This document shows positions 16,110 to 23,764 of a stretch of 64,000 bases of DNA, piece after piece. The DNA is from Intrasporangium_A sp039812505 (lineage in GTDB: Bacteria; Actinomycetota; Actinomycetes; Actinomycetales; Dermatophilaceae), in the NCBI RefSeq assembly GCF_039812505.1, contig NZ_JBDIAQ010000002.1, positions 1 to 64,000 of the forward strand, read 5' to 3'. Each line of letters opens with the position of its first letter. Position 1 is the stretch's first letter. The notes beneath the pieces are model-generated. The model worked only from the letters and a program-made list of their open reading frames with translations. It was not told where the DNA came from and made no database searches. Position numbers and translations under genes: made by a program.

Positions 16110-19100
16110 TTAGTGCCCCGCACTCCCGGAGCTGGCATGCCACAGCTTGCGCGGGGCGGCCCCGTACGAGCCGCCGGTCGGCACGAGGCCACCGGGCCGG
16201 GCACCGTGGACGGCGGTCCCGGCGGGACGCACGTCGGCATAGGGTGACTGTCGGTAGCCGGAGGCGTGCACGAGGACCCGGCGACCGCCTCGGTGCGACT
16301 GCACGTCGACTTCCGTGAGCGCTGCCGCCCGGGCGCGAGCCGATCGTTCGGCCTCGGTCAGGGCTGCGTGGAGGGCAGGGGGCCCGCCCCGGGACCAGGC
16401 CTCCTGCAGACCGCTCAGCTCCCAGGCCCCGGTCGCCCGGATGGACAGGCCCCGGCGACCGGTCCTGCGGACCAGCCCCCGGCACAGGAGCAGCCACGAG
16501 TGGAAGACGGTGGCGGCATACGGACCCTGGACATCCTCGAAGAAGGTCAGGTCGATCGGGCCGGTCGCGTCGTCGAGGGTCAGGAAGATGACGCGCCGAC
16601 CGGACCTGACCGGCGGTGTCTGGGTCGCAACCTTGACCCCGGCCACCCACACCTGCCGACCGTTGCGCCCGGCGAGCAGGTCGCGGGCACGGCTGACCCC
16701 GAGCTCGGCGAGCACCGGCTCGTAGAAGTCGGCGACGTGCCTGCTCGCGTCGAGCCCGAGCACCTCGAGCTCGGCGCGCACGCGCTCCGGCCAGGTCATC
16801 TCGGGCAGGCCGCTCGTCGCCGCGAGCCGGGGAGCGTCGCCGAGGTCGAGGGCCAGCTGGGAGGCGACCGGGCCGGATGGCCCGGCCGGTCCCTCCGACT
16901 GGGCCGCGGCCAGCGTGCGGACGTCGGGCGGCTCGGCGTGGCCGGCCGGCCCGGCGCTTCGGTGGACCGGCCCCGACGTGACGCGCCGGACACCATGGCC
17001 GGCACCCGACCACCGGTCGAGCTCGGCGAGGTGGAGCAGCAGGTCGCGCCGGGTGACCCTGCCACGCCGCCCGAGCTCGAGGGACGAGCCGATCCCGTGG
17101 ATGCTGTCGAAGCCACCGGCGAGGACGAGACGCTCGGCCACCGGGCGGGAGACCTGCGCCCGCTGCCAGAAGTCGGACAGGCTGGCGTACGGCGCGCCTG
17201 CGACGATCTGCTCGACCTCCGTCGCGGCGATGCCGTGGACGTCGGCCAGCGAGAGCCGGATCCCGGGACGGCCGTCGGAGCCGACCTCGTAGCGGTAGCT
17301 GCCCGTGCTGACGTTGACGTCGAGCGCGAGCACGGCCACGCCGAAGGCACGAGCGTCGTCGAGGATGAGCCGCTTCGGATACATGCCCGGGTCGTGGGTG
17401 AGGACACCGGCGAAGAAGGCGGCCGGATGGTGCGCCTTCAGCCAGGCGGACTGGTAGGTCGGCAGGGCGAACGCCGCCGCGTGCGCCTTGCAGAACCCGA
17501 ACGAGGCGAACGCCCGCAGCACACCCCAGATCCGGTCGGCCTCGGACGGCCCGTAGCCGCGCGCGAGCGCCGTCGGCCGCCACCATCGTTCGACCCGCTC
17601 CTGCCCGTCGGTGCTGCCGAGGGCACGGCGCACCTCGTCGGCCTCGGCCAGGCTGATCCCCGTCGTCTCGGCGATGATCCGCATGACCTGCTCGTGGAAG
17701 ACGACGACCCCCTCGGTCTCGGCGAGTGCGGGCACGAGCGACGGGTGGAGGCAGTCGCGCTCCCGCCAGCCCTGGCGCGCCTCCAGGAACGGGATGATCA
17801 TGTCGGACTTGACCGGGCCGGGACGGAACAACGAGATGTCGATGACGAGGTCGTCGAACCGCTCTGGGCCGAACTTGCCGATCAGCTCACGCTGGCCCGG
17901 GCTCTCGATCTGGAAGCATCCCAGCGTGCGGGTGGACCGGATCAGCGCGAAGGTCTGCTCGTCGTCATGGGGCACCTGGGCCTCGTCGTCGAGGTCGACG
18001 GACACTCCCTCGACCCGGGCGACCTCGGCGACCGCGTGGGCCATGGCCGACTGCATCCGCACGCCGAGGATGTCGAGCTTGAGCAGGCCGAGCGTCTCGA
18101 CGTCGTCCTTGTCGAACTGGCTCATGGGCAGGCCCAGCCAGCTTGCCTCGACCGGCGTACGGTCGAGCAGGCCGGAGTCGGACAGGACGACGCCACAAGG
18201 GTGCAGGGCGACGTGCCGGGGCAGTCCGTCGAGTCGCTCGACGAGGTCGAGGACAAGCTGTAGCCGTGGCGCGTCGAACCCGCTCGCGCGCAGCTCGGGC
18301 AGCTCGGCCAGCGCGGTGCGGGCGTTGCGGGCGGCGATGTGTGGGAACGCCTTGGCCATCGCGTCGACCTCGACGGGCGGCAGCCCGAGGGCGGACCCGA
18401 CGTCCCGGATCGCGTGGCGCACCCGGTAGGTGTCCATCATCGAGACACAGGTGACGCGCTGCCCGCCGAACCGCTCGAGCACCCGCTCGTAGATCTCGGT
18501 CCGGCGCGCGGACTCGACGTCGACGTCGATGTCGGGCAGCTGGGCCCGCAGCGGCGAGCAGAACCGCTCCATGAGCAGGCCGTACCGCATCGGGTCGACC
18601 CCGGAGATGCCGAGCAGGTAGTTGACGAGCGAGCCGGCCCCCGACCCCCGCGCGGCGACCCGGACGTCCATCTCGCGGATGAGGTCGCACACGGCCGCGA
18701 CGGTCAGGAAGTAGGTCGGGTAGCCGAGCGTCTCGATGACGGCGAGCTCGTCCTCGAGACGCCCGCTGACCGCCTCGAGACGGGCTCCCGAGGCCGCGGG
18801 GTAGCGGGTACCGATCGCCTCCCGGCAGCGCCGGGCGAGCACGTGCTGCGGGCTCACCCCGGGCCGGATGCCGAGCACGTCGGGTTCGGGCAGGTGGACC
18901 GCCCCGACCCCGAGGTCTGCGCGTGGGTCCTGGATGCAGTCGTCGGCGAGCCGCAGCGTGGAGCGGAGCAGGTCGTCGGCGACCTCGCGGTCAGGCCGGT
19001 CGCCGCCGGCGATCGACCCGGGCCCACCGGCCCGGGCGACGTCGAGGGCGAGCGCGTGCATGAGCGGGGTCGGCGCCAGGTGGGCCGCGGTCGTGACCCG

Positions 19101-19946
19101 GTCGAGGTGGCGCGCCTCGAGCGGGACGAGGCGGCGGGCCGCGTCGAGCAGGTCGGCCACCGGCGCATCCTCGGGGTCGGCGTGCCGGACCGCGGCGGTG
19201 ATGACCGCACGAACTCCGGCCGCATGCGCCAGGGCGAGCATCCGGCCCGCCTGCCCGAGGCTGCCGGGCCGGCCCTCGGGCCCGCCGTGGCAGACGACCT
19301 CGACAGCGACGCAGCCGGGTGGCAGGAGGGCGACCCACCGCTCCAGCGCGGCACGGGCAGCCGTGTGCCGCCTGGCCAGGACGGCACGGCCGACATCCGA
19401 GTCGGGGCCGAGCAGCACGGCGAGCCGTCCGGGCGAGCTGCCGTCGAACTCGTGGGCCCCACACTCGTTGCCCCCGAACTCGCGGACCGCGCGCTCGTGG
19501 GCCCCGAACGCATGTTCGGCGACGAGTGCAGGTGTCGTCACGGGCCGCCCCCGCTCCCCACCCAGGTGGGTCGCGGTGACGAGCCGGCAGAGGGCTGCCC
19601 AGCCGGCGCCCGGCGCGAGCCCGGCGGCCCCGCCCCTGGCGAGCACCGTGACCCGCGGCAGCCGGGGGTCGACGGCGACCCCTCCGCGGACCGGGGCCCG
19701 GGCCCGGCGCTCCGGTGGCCCGGGGTGGGGGCCGAGCGCGAGGTCGACCCCGAGGATCGGGGCCACGTGAGCCTGCGTGCAGGCCCGGACGAACTTCACC
19801 GCCCCGTAGAGGCCGTCACGGTCGGTCAGGGCCAGGGCCGGCTGCCCCCACGCGGCGGCCCGCTCGACGAGCACCTCGGGCTGGGCCGTGCCGTAGCGCA
19901 TCGAGTAGCCGGAGGCGACGTGCAGGTGGACGAAGCTGCCGGTCAT
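16110..19946 (-). CDS. dnaE2: Error-prone DNA polymerase, DnaE2/ImuC type (C-family)
   Basis: 1278-aa C-family polymerase alpha subunit. The PHP domain starts FVHLHVASGYSMRYG, a variant of the usual ELHxHSxFS in which the second metal-binding His is replaced; this form is known from streptomycete relatives. The catalytic Asp pair is in LPDIDVDVES, and FLEARQGWRERD, GFCKAHAAAFALPTYQSAWLKAHHPAAF and a C-terminal OB fold (VWVAGVKVATQ...IFLTLDDATG) follow. There is no C-terminal tau-binding extension like that of DnaE1. Residues about 150-175 contain a Gly/His/Glu-rich insertion with short internal repeats. The start overlaps the HEPN gene in ATGA. Confidence 0.93.
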   Translation of the reverse strand: MTGSFVHLHVASGYSMRYGTAQPEVLVERAAAWGQPALALTDRDGLYGAVKFVRACTQAHVAPILGVDLALGPHPGPPERRARAPVRGGVAVDPRLPRVTVLARGGAAGLAPGAGWAALCRLVTATHLGGERGRPVTTPALVAEHAFGAHERAVREFGGNECGAHEFDGSSPGRLAVLLGPDSDVGRAVLARRHTAARAALERWVALLPPGCVAVEVVCHGGPEGRPGSLGQAGRMLALAHAAGVRAVITAAVRHADPEDAPVADLLDAARRLVPLEARHLDRVTTAAHLAPTPLMHALALDVARAGGPGSIAGGDRPDREVADDLLRSTLRLADDCIQDPRADLGVGAVHLPEPDVLGIRPGVSPQHVLARRCREAIGTRYPAASGARLEAVSGRLEDELAVIETLGYPTYFLTVAAVCDLIREMDVRVAARGSGAGSLVNYLLGISGVDPMRYGLLMERFCSPLRAQLPDIDVDVESARRTEIYERVLERFGGQRVTCVSMMDTYRVRHAIRDVGSALGLPPVEVDAMAKAFPHIAARNARTALAELPELRASGFDAPRLQLVLDLVERLDGLPRHVALHPCGVVLSDSGLLDRTPVEASWLGLPMSQFDKDDVETLGLLKLDILGVRMQSAMAHAVAEVARVEGVSVDLDDEAQVPHDDEQTFALIRSTRTLGCFQIESPGQRELIGKFGPERFDDLVIDISLFRPGPVKSDMIIPFLEARQGWRERDCLHPSLVPALAETEGVVVFHEQVMRIIAETTGISLAEADEVRRALGSTDGQERVERWWRPTALARGYGPSEADRIWGVLRAFASFGFCKAHAAAFALPTYQSAWLKAHHPAAFFAGVLTHDPGMYPKRLILDDARAFGVAVLALDVNVSTGSYRYEVGSDGRPGIRLSLADVHGIAATEVEQIVAGAPYASLSDFWQRAQVSRPVAERLVLAGGFDSIHGIGSSLELGRRGRVTRRDLLLHLAELDRWSGAGHGVRRVTSGPVHRSAGPAGHAEPPDVRTLAAAQSEGPAGPSGPVASQLALDLGDAPRLAATSGLPEMTWPERVRAELEVLGLDASRHVADFYEPVLAELGVSRARDLLAGRNGRQVWVAGVKVATQTPPVRSGRRVIFLTLDDATGPIDLTFFEDVQGPYAATVFHSWLLLCRGLVRRTGRRGLSIRATGAWELSGLQEAWSRGGPPALHAALTEAERSARARAAALTEVDVQSHRGGRRVLVHASGYRQSPYADVRPAGTAVHGARPGGLVPTGGSYGAAPRKLWHASSGSAGH

Positions 19947-20389
19947 GCGCTGCTCCCGGCGTGGTGCGAGACGAGAGCCGGCGTGATCGACTCGGGCAGC
20001 GGGTCAGCGGTCGGGACACCGAGTCGGTCCGAGACGATCTGCAGGAACATTCCCGACTGGCGCAGCAGGTCGTCGGCCGCGCGCGCCGGGATCCGCCCGC
20101 CGCGGTCGGCGAGCGCCTGCTGTCGGGATGCGGCAGCGAAGAACGCGGCCCACTCCCCCAGCTCGGGTGCGACCTCGGGCAGGACGTGCCAGACGCTTCG
20201 TAGCCGACCTCGCGGCACGGGCCGGGTCCGGGCGGCGACGAGAGCCGCAGCCGCCCGGAGTGCCCCGAGGCATGCCTCGCGATGGCGCTCGGCGGCATCG
20301 GCCGCCCGGCAGGCGGACTCGAGCGTCGCCCGGGACCGTTCGAGCAGGTCGGCCACCGCGAAGGGAAGGCGGGAGGCGGGTGCAGGCAT
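19943..20389 (-). CDS. SAV_6107-like HEPN-domain protein
   Basis: 148-aa all-helical protein resembling the SAV_6107 HEPN family found beside dnaE2 genes in actinobacteria. Conserved parts are the long helices LLERSRATLESACRAADAAER and WAAFFAAASRQQALADRGG. A possible R-x(4-6)-H of HEPN ribonucleases occurs as RLRSVWH, but I cannot show that it is catalytic. The stop overlaps the dnaE2 ATG by 4 bp, so the two are translationally coupled. Its role in damage tolerance is unknown. Confidence 0.82.
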   Translation of the reverse strand: MPAPASRLPFAVADLLERSRATLESACRAADAAERHREACLGALRAAAALVAARTRPVPRGRLRSVWHVLPEVAPELGEWAAFFAAASRQQALADRGGRIPARAADDLLRQSGMFLQIVSDRLGVPTADPLPESITPALVSHHAGSSA

Positions 20390-20407
20390 CGTGACAGCTC
20401 CCCGTCC

Positions 20408-20731
20408 TCAGTCGGCGACACGCACGAGCGACCACCGGCCGCCGTCGTGGCCATCGTGCGCGAGGTCGTAGACGCCCGGGCTGTAGGACCAGCCGCGGCT
20501 GGCCTCGACCCGCCAGACCTCGTGCTCCCCTGCTGCGGCGGAGAGGGCCGCCCCGGGCTCGACGGGGGTCTCGTGGTCGAGGGCGTCGCGCCACCAGGCC
20601 CGTCGCTCGCGCCACTGACCGAGCACGTCCCGTACGACGTAGAGCCTTCCTCGCCAGATGAAGGCCTCCGGGCGGCGGTCTGCCCCCTCGCCGGGCCGGA
20701 CCTCGACCGGATCGCTGAACCTGCGCACCAC
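20408..20731 (-). CDS. DUF6504 family protein
   Basis: 107-aa protein matching the actinobacterial DUF6504 pattern: FxWRGRLYVVRDVLGQWRE, then HEVWRVEAS and YSPGVYDLAHD, a small beta-rich fold. Family members are normally encoded next to DnaE2 or ImuB (DNA polymerase Y) genes. GTG 20731 has AAGGAG 7 nt upstream. It is the first gene after the LexA box and lies 18 bp before the HEPN gene. Confidence 0.85.
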   Translation of the reverse strand: MVRRFSDPVEVRPGEGADRRPEAFIWRGRLYVVRDVLGQWRERRAWWRDALDHETPVEPGAALSAAAGEHEVWRVEASRGWSYSPGVYDLAHDGHDGGRWSLVRVAD

Positions 20732-20828
20732 GACACGTCTCCTTCAGGACACATCGACGTCGGAGCCACGACCCGGGGTGGCCCTGCGGACCACCGGCCC
20801 CTACCGACGACTTCGGGTTGACCTTGAT

Positions 20829-20872
20829 ATCGAACCGACCGGATGATCGAACCGACCGGATGATCGAACGAG
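20829..20872. repeat. 2.6 copies of a 17-bp repeat carrying TCGAAC half-sites
   Basis: ATCGAACCGACCGGATG occupies 20829-20845 and again 20846-20862; a third, partial copy starts at 20863. Each copy includes TCGAAC, the LexA half-site, so half-sites recur every 17 bp, at 20830, 20847 and 20864. The block lies between the DUF6504 start and the full LexA box. Confidence 0.85.
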
Positions 20873-20887
20873 TGGATCCAGTTTGAA

Positions 20888-20903
20888 TCGAACATTCGTT
20901 CGA
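20888..20903. promoter_or_regulatory. LexA (SOS) operator
   Basis: TCGAACATTCGTTCGA is a perfect palindrome in both half-sites and matches the actinobacterial SOS box TCGAAC-N4-GTTCGA described for mycobacteria. It lies 157 bp upstream of the DUF6504 GTG. The other flanking gene, metF, ends at 21095 and points the same way, so the box can only serve the DUF6504-HEPN-dnaE2 run. It predicts LexA repression and damage induction. Confidence 0.88.
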
Positions 20904-21094
20904 ATGAATTCATCGTAACCCATGGCGCCGACACCGTGTCAAGACGACACCGGACCAAACGGTGCCGGCTGCCCCTCCCCGCCGTAGCACCGCCCTGCTC
21001 GTCCGTCAGGCCCGTGCCGGAGCAGCAGCCTGGACAGCCGGTGCCCGGTCCGGTGCCCTCGACGGCTGGTCGCCGCGGGTGCCGCCGGGTGGGC
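20904..21094. other. Intergenic stretch between metF and the SOS box
   Basis: 191 bp with no gene. Together with the 17-bp repeats and LexA box it forms the 363-bp gap between metF and DUF6504. No remnant of an imuA or imuB gene is visible in it. Confidence 0.5.
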
Positions 21095-22021
21095 TCAGAC
21101 CGGTACCGGCACGCCGAGGCTCGCGTGCACCTCGAGCGTCGCCGAGGACCGGTTCATCGTGATGAAATGAATGCCGGGAGCCCCCTCGTCGAGCAGGCGC
21201 CGCGCCGACTCCGTCGCGATCTCGATCCCCTCGGCCCGGACCGCCACGGTGTCCTCGCCGTGCCGGTCGAGCCGATCCGTCACCGCCACCGGCATCGGTT
21301 GTCCGGCGAGCTGGGCCATCCGGACCACCTGGCGTGCGTTCGTGATCGGCATGATCGAGGGCACGACCGGCAGCTGCGACCCGCGCCGCACGAGCGCGTC
21401 GCGCAGGCGCAGGTAGTTGTCGACGTCGAAGACCATCTGGGTGATCGCGAACTGCGCCCCTGCCCGCTCCTTGCGCAGCAGGGTCTCGACGTCTGCATCG
21501 AGGTCGGCGGACTCGGGGTGGCCGTCCGGAAAGGCCGCCACCCCGACGGTGAAGTCGCCCAGACCCCTGACGAGGGCCACCAGCCCGTCGGCGTGGTCGA
21601 GCCCCTCCGGGTGGGCGCTCCACGGCGTCCCCAGGCCACCGGGCGGGTCGCCGCGCAGCGCGAGGACGTTGCGGATCCCGACGCTCGCGTAGTGCCCGAC
21701 CACGGACCGCAGCTCGGCCACCGACGAGCCGACGCACGTCAGATGCGCCATGGCGGTCAGCGAGGTCTCCTGGGCGATCCGCCCGGTGACCCGCACCGTC
21801 CGGTCGCGGGTGCTGCCGCCGGCGCCGTATGTCACTGACACGAAGCTGGGCGCCACCTTCTCGAGGTGCCGGATCGCCTGCCACAGCTGCGCCTCGGCCG
21901 CGTCGTCCTTCGGAGGGAAGAACTCGAAGCTGATGCTCGGCCGCTCGGCCCGGACCATCGCCGGGATCGAGCGGGTGAACCGCTCCGCGCGCGCCATGGA
22001 CGACGCCGTGCCGTGTGCCAT
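21095..22021 (-). CDS. metF: 5,10-methylenetetrahydrofolate reductase
   Basis: 308-aa FAD-dependent TIM barrel that makes 5-methyl-THF for methionine synthesis. ISFEFFPPKDD holds the catalytic Glu, FVSVTYGAGGSTRDRT and HLTCVGSS are family signatures, FAITQMVFDVDNY lines the folate site and VPSIMPITNARQ follows. TACGGT lies 6 nt before ATG, so the mRNA is probably leaderless. It is divergent from idsA, the arrangement of Rv2172c/Rv2173. Confidence 0.93.
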   Translation of the reverse strand: MAHGTASSMARAERFTRSIPAMVRAERPSISFEFFPPKDDAAEAQLWQAIRHLEKVAPSFVSVTYGAGGSTRDRTVRVTGRIAQETSLTAMAHLTCVGSSVAELRSVVGHYASVGIRNVLALRGDPPGGLGTPWSAHPEGLDHADGLVALVRGLGDFTVGVAAFPDGHPESADLDADVETLLRKERAGAQFAITQMVFDVDNYLRLRDALVRRGSQLPVVPSIMPITNARQVVRMAQLAGQPMPVAVTDRLDRHGEDTVAVRAEGIEIATESARRLLDEGAPGIHFITMNRSSATLEVHASLGVPVPV

Positions 22022-22131
22022 GAGGCCACCGTACGGGTCCGGCCCCGTCGATGCAGGCCCGTTCCGCCGAGGGCGAGCCTCCCGGTTGGCTAGGCTGGCC
22101 GCATCCCGTGACCACAGCGACGGAGGAACCG

Positions 22132-23223
22132 GTGCCCCGATCGACCGACCTGCCCGGGCTGCGTCGACGGGTCCAGCAGGCCGTGGCCGACCAGATCGCG
22201 GCGGCGTCGCGCGACCTGGCCGAGATCGGACCCGACCTCGCCCCGCTCGTCGATGCCGTCTCGACCCTGCTCACCGGCGGCAAGGGGCTGCGCGCCGGCT
22301 TCCTCTACTGGGGTCACCGCGCCGCCGGCACCCCCGACTCGGACCAGCTCGTCCGGCTGGCCGCCAGCATGGAGTTCTTCCAGGGGGCTGCGCTGCTGCA
22401 CGACGACGTCATGGACCGCAGCGACACCCGTCGCGGTATGCCGTCCGCCCACCGTGCGATCGCCACGCTCCACGAGCAGCGGGGCTGGGCCGGCGATCCC
22501 GGGCGTTTCGGGGAGGGCACCGCGATCCTGGCCGGCAACCTCTGCCTGACGTGGTGCGACCAGCTCTACGCCACCTGCGGCCTGCCCGTCGCCGACCTGG
22601 CCCGCGGCCGGAGCCTTTTCGACCGGATGCGCACCCAGCTGATGGGCGGCCAGTTCCTCGACCTGCTCGAGTCGGCGCGCGGCTGGGCCGCAGCCGACCT
22701 CGACCAGCGGATCGAGGCGGCCCGCACCGTGATCCGCTACAAGAGCGCGAAGTACACGATCGAGCAGCCGCTGCTCATCGGCGCGCTGGTCGGCGGCGTC
22801 CCCGACGAGGCGCTGCCCTTCCTCTCGGCGTACGGGCTGGCGCTCGGTGAGGCGTTCCAGCTGCGCGACGACCTGCTCGGCGTCTTCGGTGACCCGGCGG
22901 CGACGGGCAAACCCGCCGGCGACGACCTCCGAGAGGGCAAGCGGACGGTACTGATCGCATATGCCCTCGACGGAGCCGACCCCGGCGACCGGCAGATCCT
23001 CGAGTCGCAGCTGGGGCGAGCCGACATCGACCCGGTCGGGGTCGCCGTGCTGCGCGACCTGATCAAGCGTTCCCGGGCGATCGAACGGGTCGAGCGCCTC
23101 ATCGACGTGCGCGTCATGGAGGCCCGCGCCGCGCTCGCCCGGGCGGCCGCCCACGGGCTCGCCGAGCCGGCCACCCGGGCGCTCGAGGCACTCGTCTCGA
23201 CCTCGACGGCGCGCCGGGCCTGA
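22132..23223 (+). CDS. Polyprenyl diphosphate synthase (IdsA-like)
   Basis: 363-aa trans-prenyltransferase that condenses IPP onto allylic diphosphates. The first Asp-rich motif LLHDDVMDRSDTRRG (near residue 90) and the second, QLRDDLLGVFGD, are intact, as is GGKGLRAGFLYW. Product length cannot be read directly. It is most like actinobacterial geranylgeranyl diphosphate synthases of the Rv2173/IdsA2 group. GTG 22132 has GGAGG 5 nt upstream. An in-frame GTG at 22108 with TAGGCT (22091) upstream is a leaderless alternative. Confidence 0.9.
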   Translation: MPRSTDLPGLRRRVQQAVADQIAAASRDLAEIGPDLAPLVDAVSTLLTGGKGLRAGFLYWGHRAAGTPDSDQLVRLAASMEFFQGAALLHDDVMDRSDTRRGMPSAHRAIATLHEQRGWAGDPGRFGEGTAILAGNLCLTWCDQLYATCGLPVADLARGRSLFDRMRTQLMGGQFLDLLESARGWAAADLDQRIEAARTVIRYKSAKYTIEQPLLIGALVGGVPDEALPFLSAYGLALGEAFQLRDDLLGVFGDPAATGKPAGDDLREGKRTVLIAYALDGADPGDRQILESQLGRADIDPVGVAVLRDLIKRSRAIERVERLIDVRVMEARAALARAAAHGLAEPATRALEALVSTSTARRA

Positions 23224-23263
23224 CCTCGGGTCGGGCCCGACCTCGGGCCGAGGCCGGCTCGGG

Positions 23264-23647
23264 TCAGAGCGCTTCGGCCTGCGCGCGCCGGCGCACCTCC
23301 CGCTTGCGGCCCGCCCACAGGGCATCGATGGGAGCGCGCCCGACAGGCAGGGTCGCGTCCGGGGTGAAGAGCCAGCGGATGATCTGCGCGTCGTCCATCC
23401 CCCCGTCCGACAGGACCGTGATCGTGCCCTTGAGGTCGGCGCGGGGTCCGGACTCGTCGTAGAACCGGGCGGGCACCGCGAGCACCGACCGCGGCCCGAC
23501 CCGTACCGCGACGACCTCACGGTCGGCGATGGACCGGCGCACCCGGCTGAGGGGGACACGAAGGCGTTCGGCGACGTCCGGGACGGTCAGCCACTCGCCG
23601 ACGAGGGCCTGCAGGTCGGGGTCGACGGCGTGGGGTGTGGAGGTCAC
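23264..23647 (-). CDS. Rv2175c-like DNA-binding regulator
   Basis: 127-aa protein resembling Rv2175c, a winged-helix DNA-binding protein phosphorylated by PknL in M. tuberculosis. The N-terminal HTH is EWLTVPDVAERLRVPLSRVRRSI; the C-terminal part DLKGTITVLSDGGMDDAQIIRWLF is the conserved oligomerisation/C-terminal region. GTG 23647 gives the family length and leaves Thr residues at the extreme N-terminus, near where the mycobacterial protein is phosphorylated. It is divergent from the pknL-like kinase, as in M. tuberculosis, though mptA (Rv2174) is absent between it and idsA. Confidence 0.85.
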   Translation of the reverse strand: MTSTPHAVDPDLQALVGEWLTVPDVAERLRVPLSRVRRSIADREVVAVRVGPRSVLAVPARFYDESGPRADLKGTITVLSDGGMDDAQIIRWLFTPDATLPVGRAPIDALWAGRKREVRRRAQAEAL

Positions 23648-23764
23648 ACCGGCCAGTCTGCCATCGCCGTCCCGGACCGGCCGGGCTGCGGCTCGACCCT
23701 GACCCGACACCTGCTCGGGCCCGGCCTGTCGGGATCGACCGCCATCGTTACGTAAACTCGCTGC

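Noticed and set aside
16105..17586. 493-codon alternative frame within dnaE2
   Set aside because: Same-strand out-of-frame shadow; dnaE2 is intact and has the catalytic motifs.
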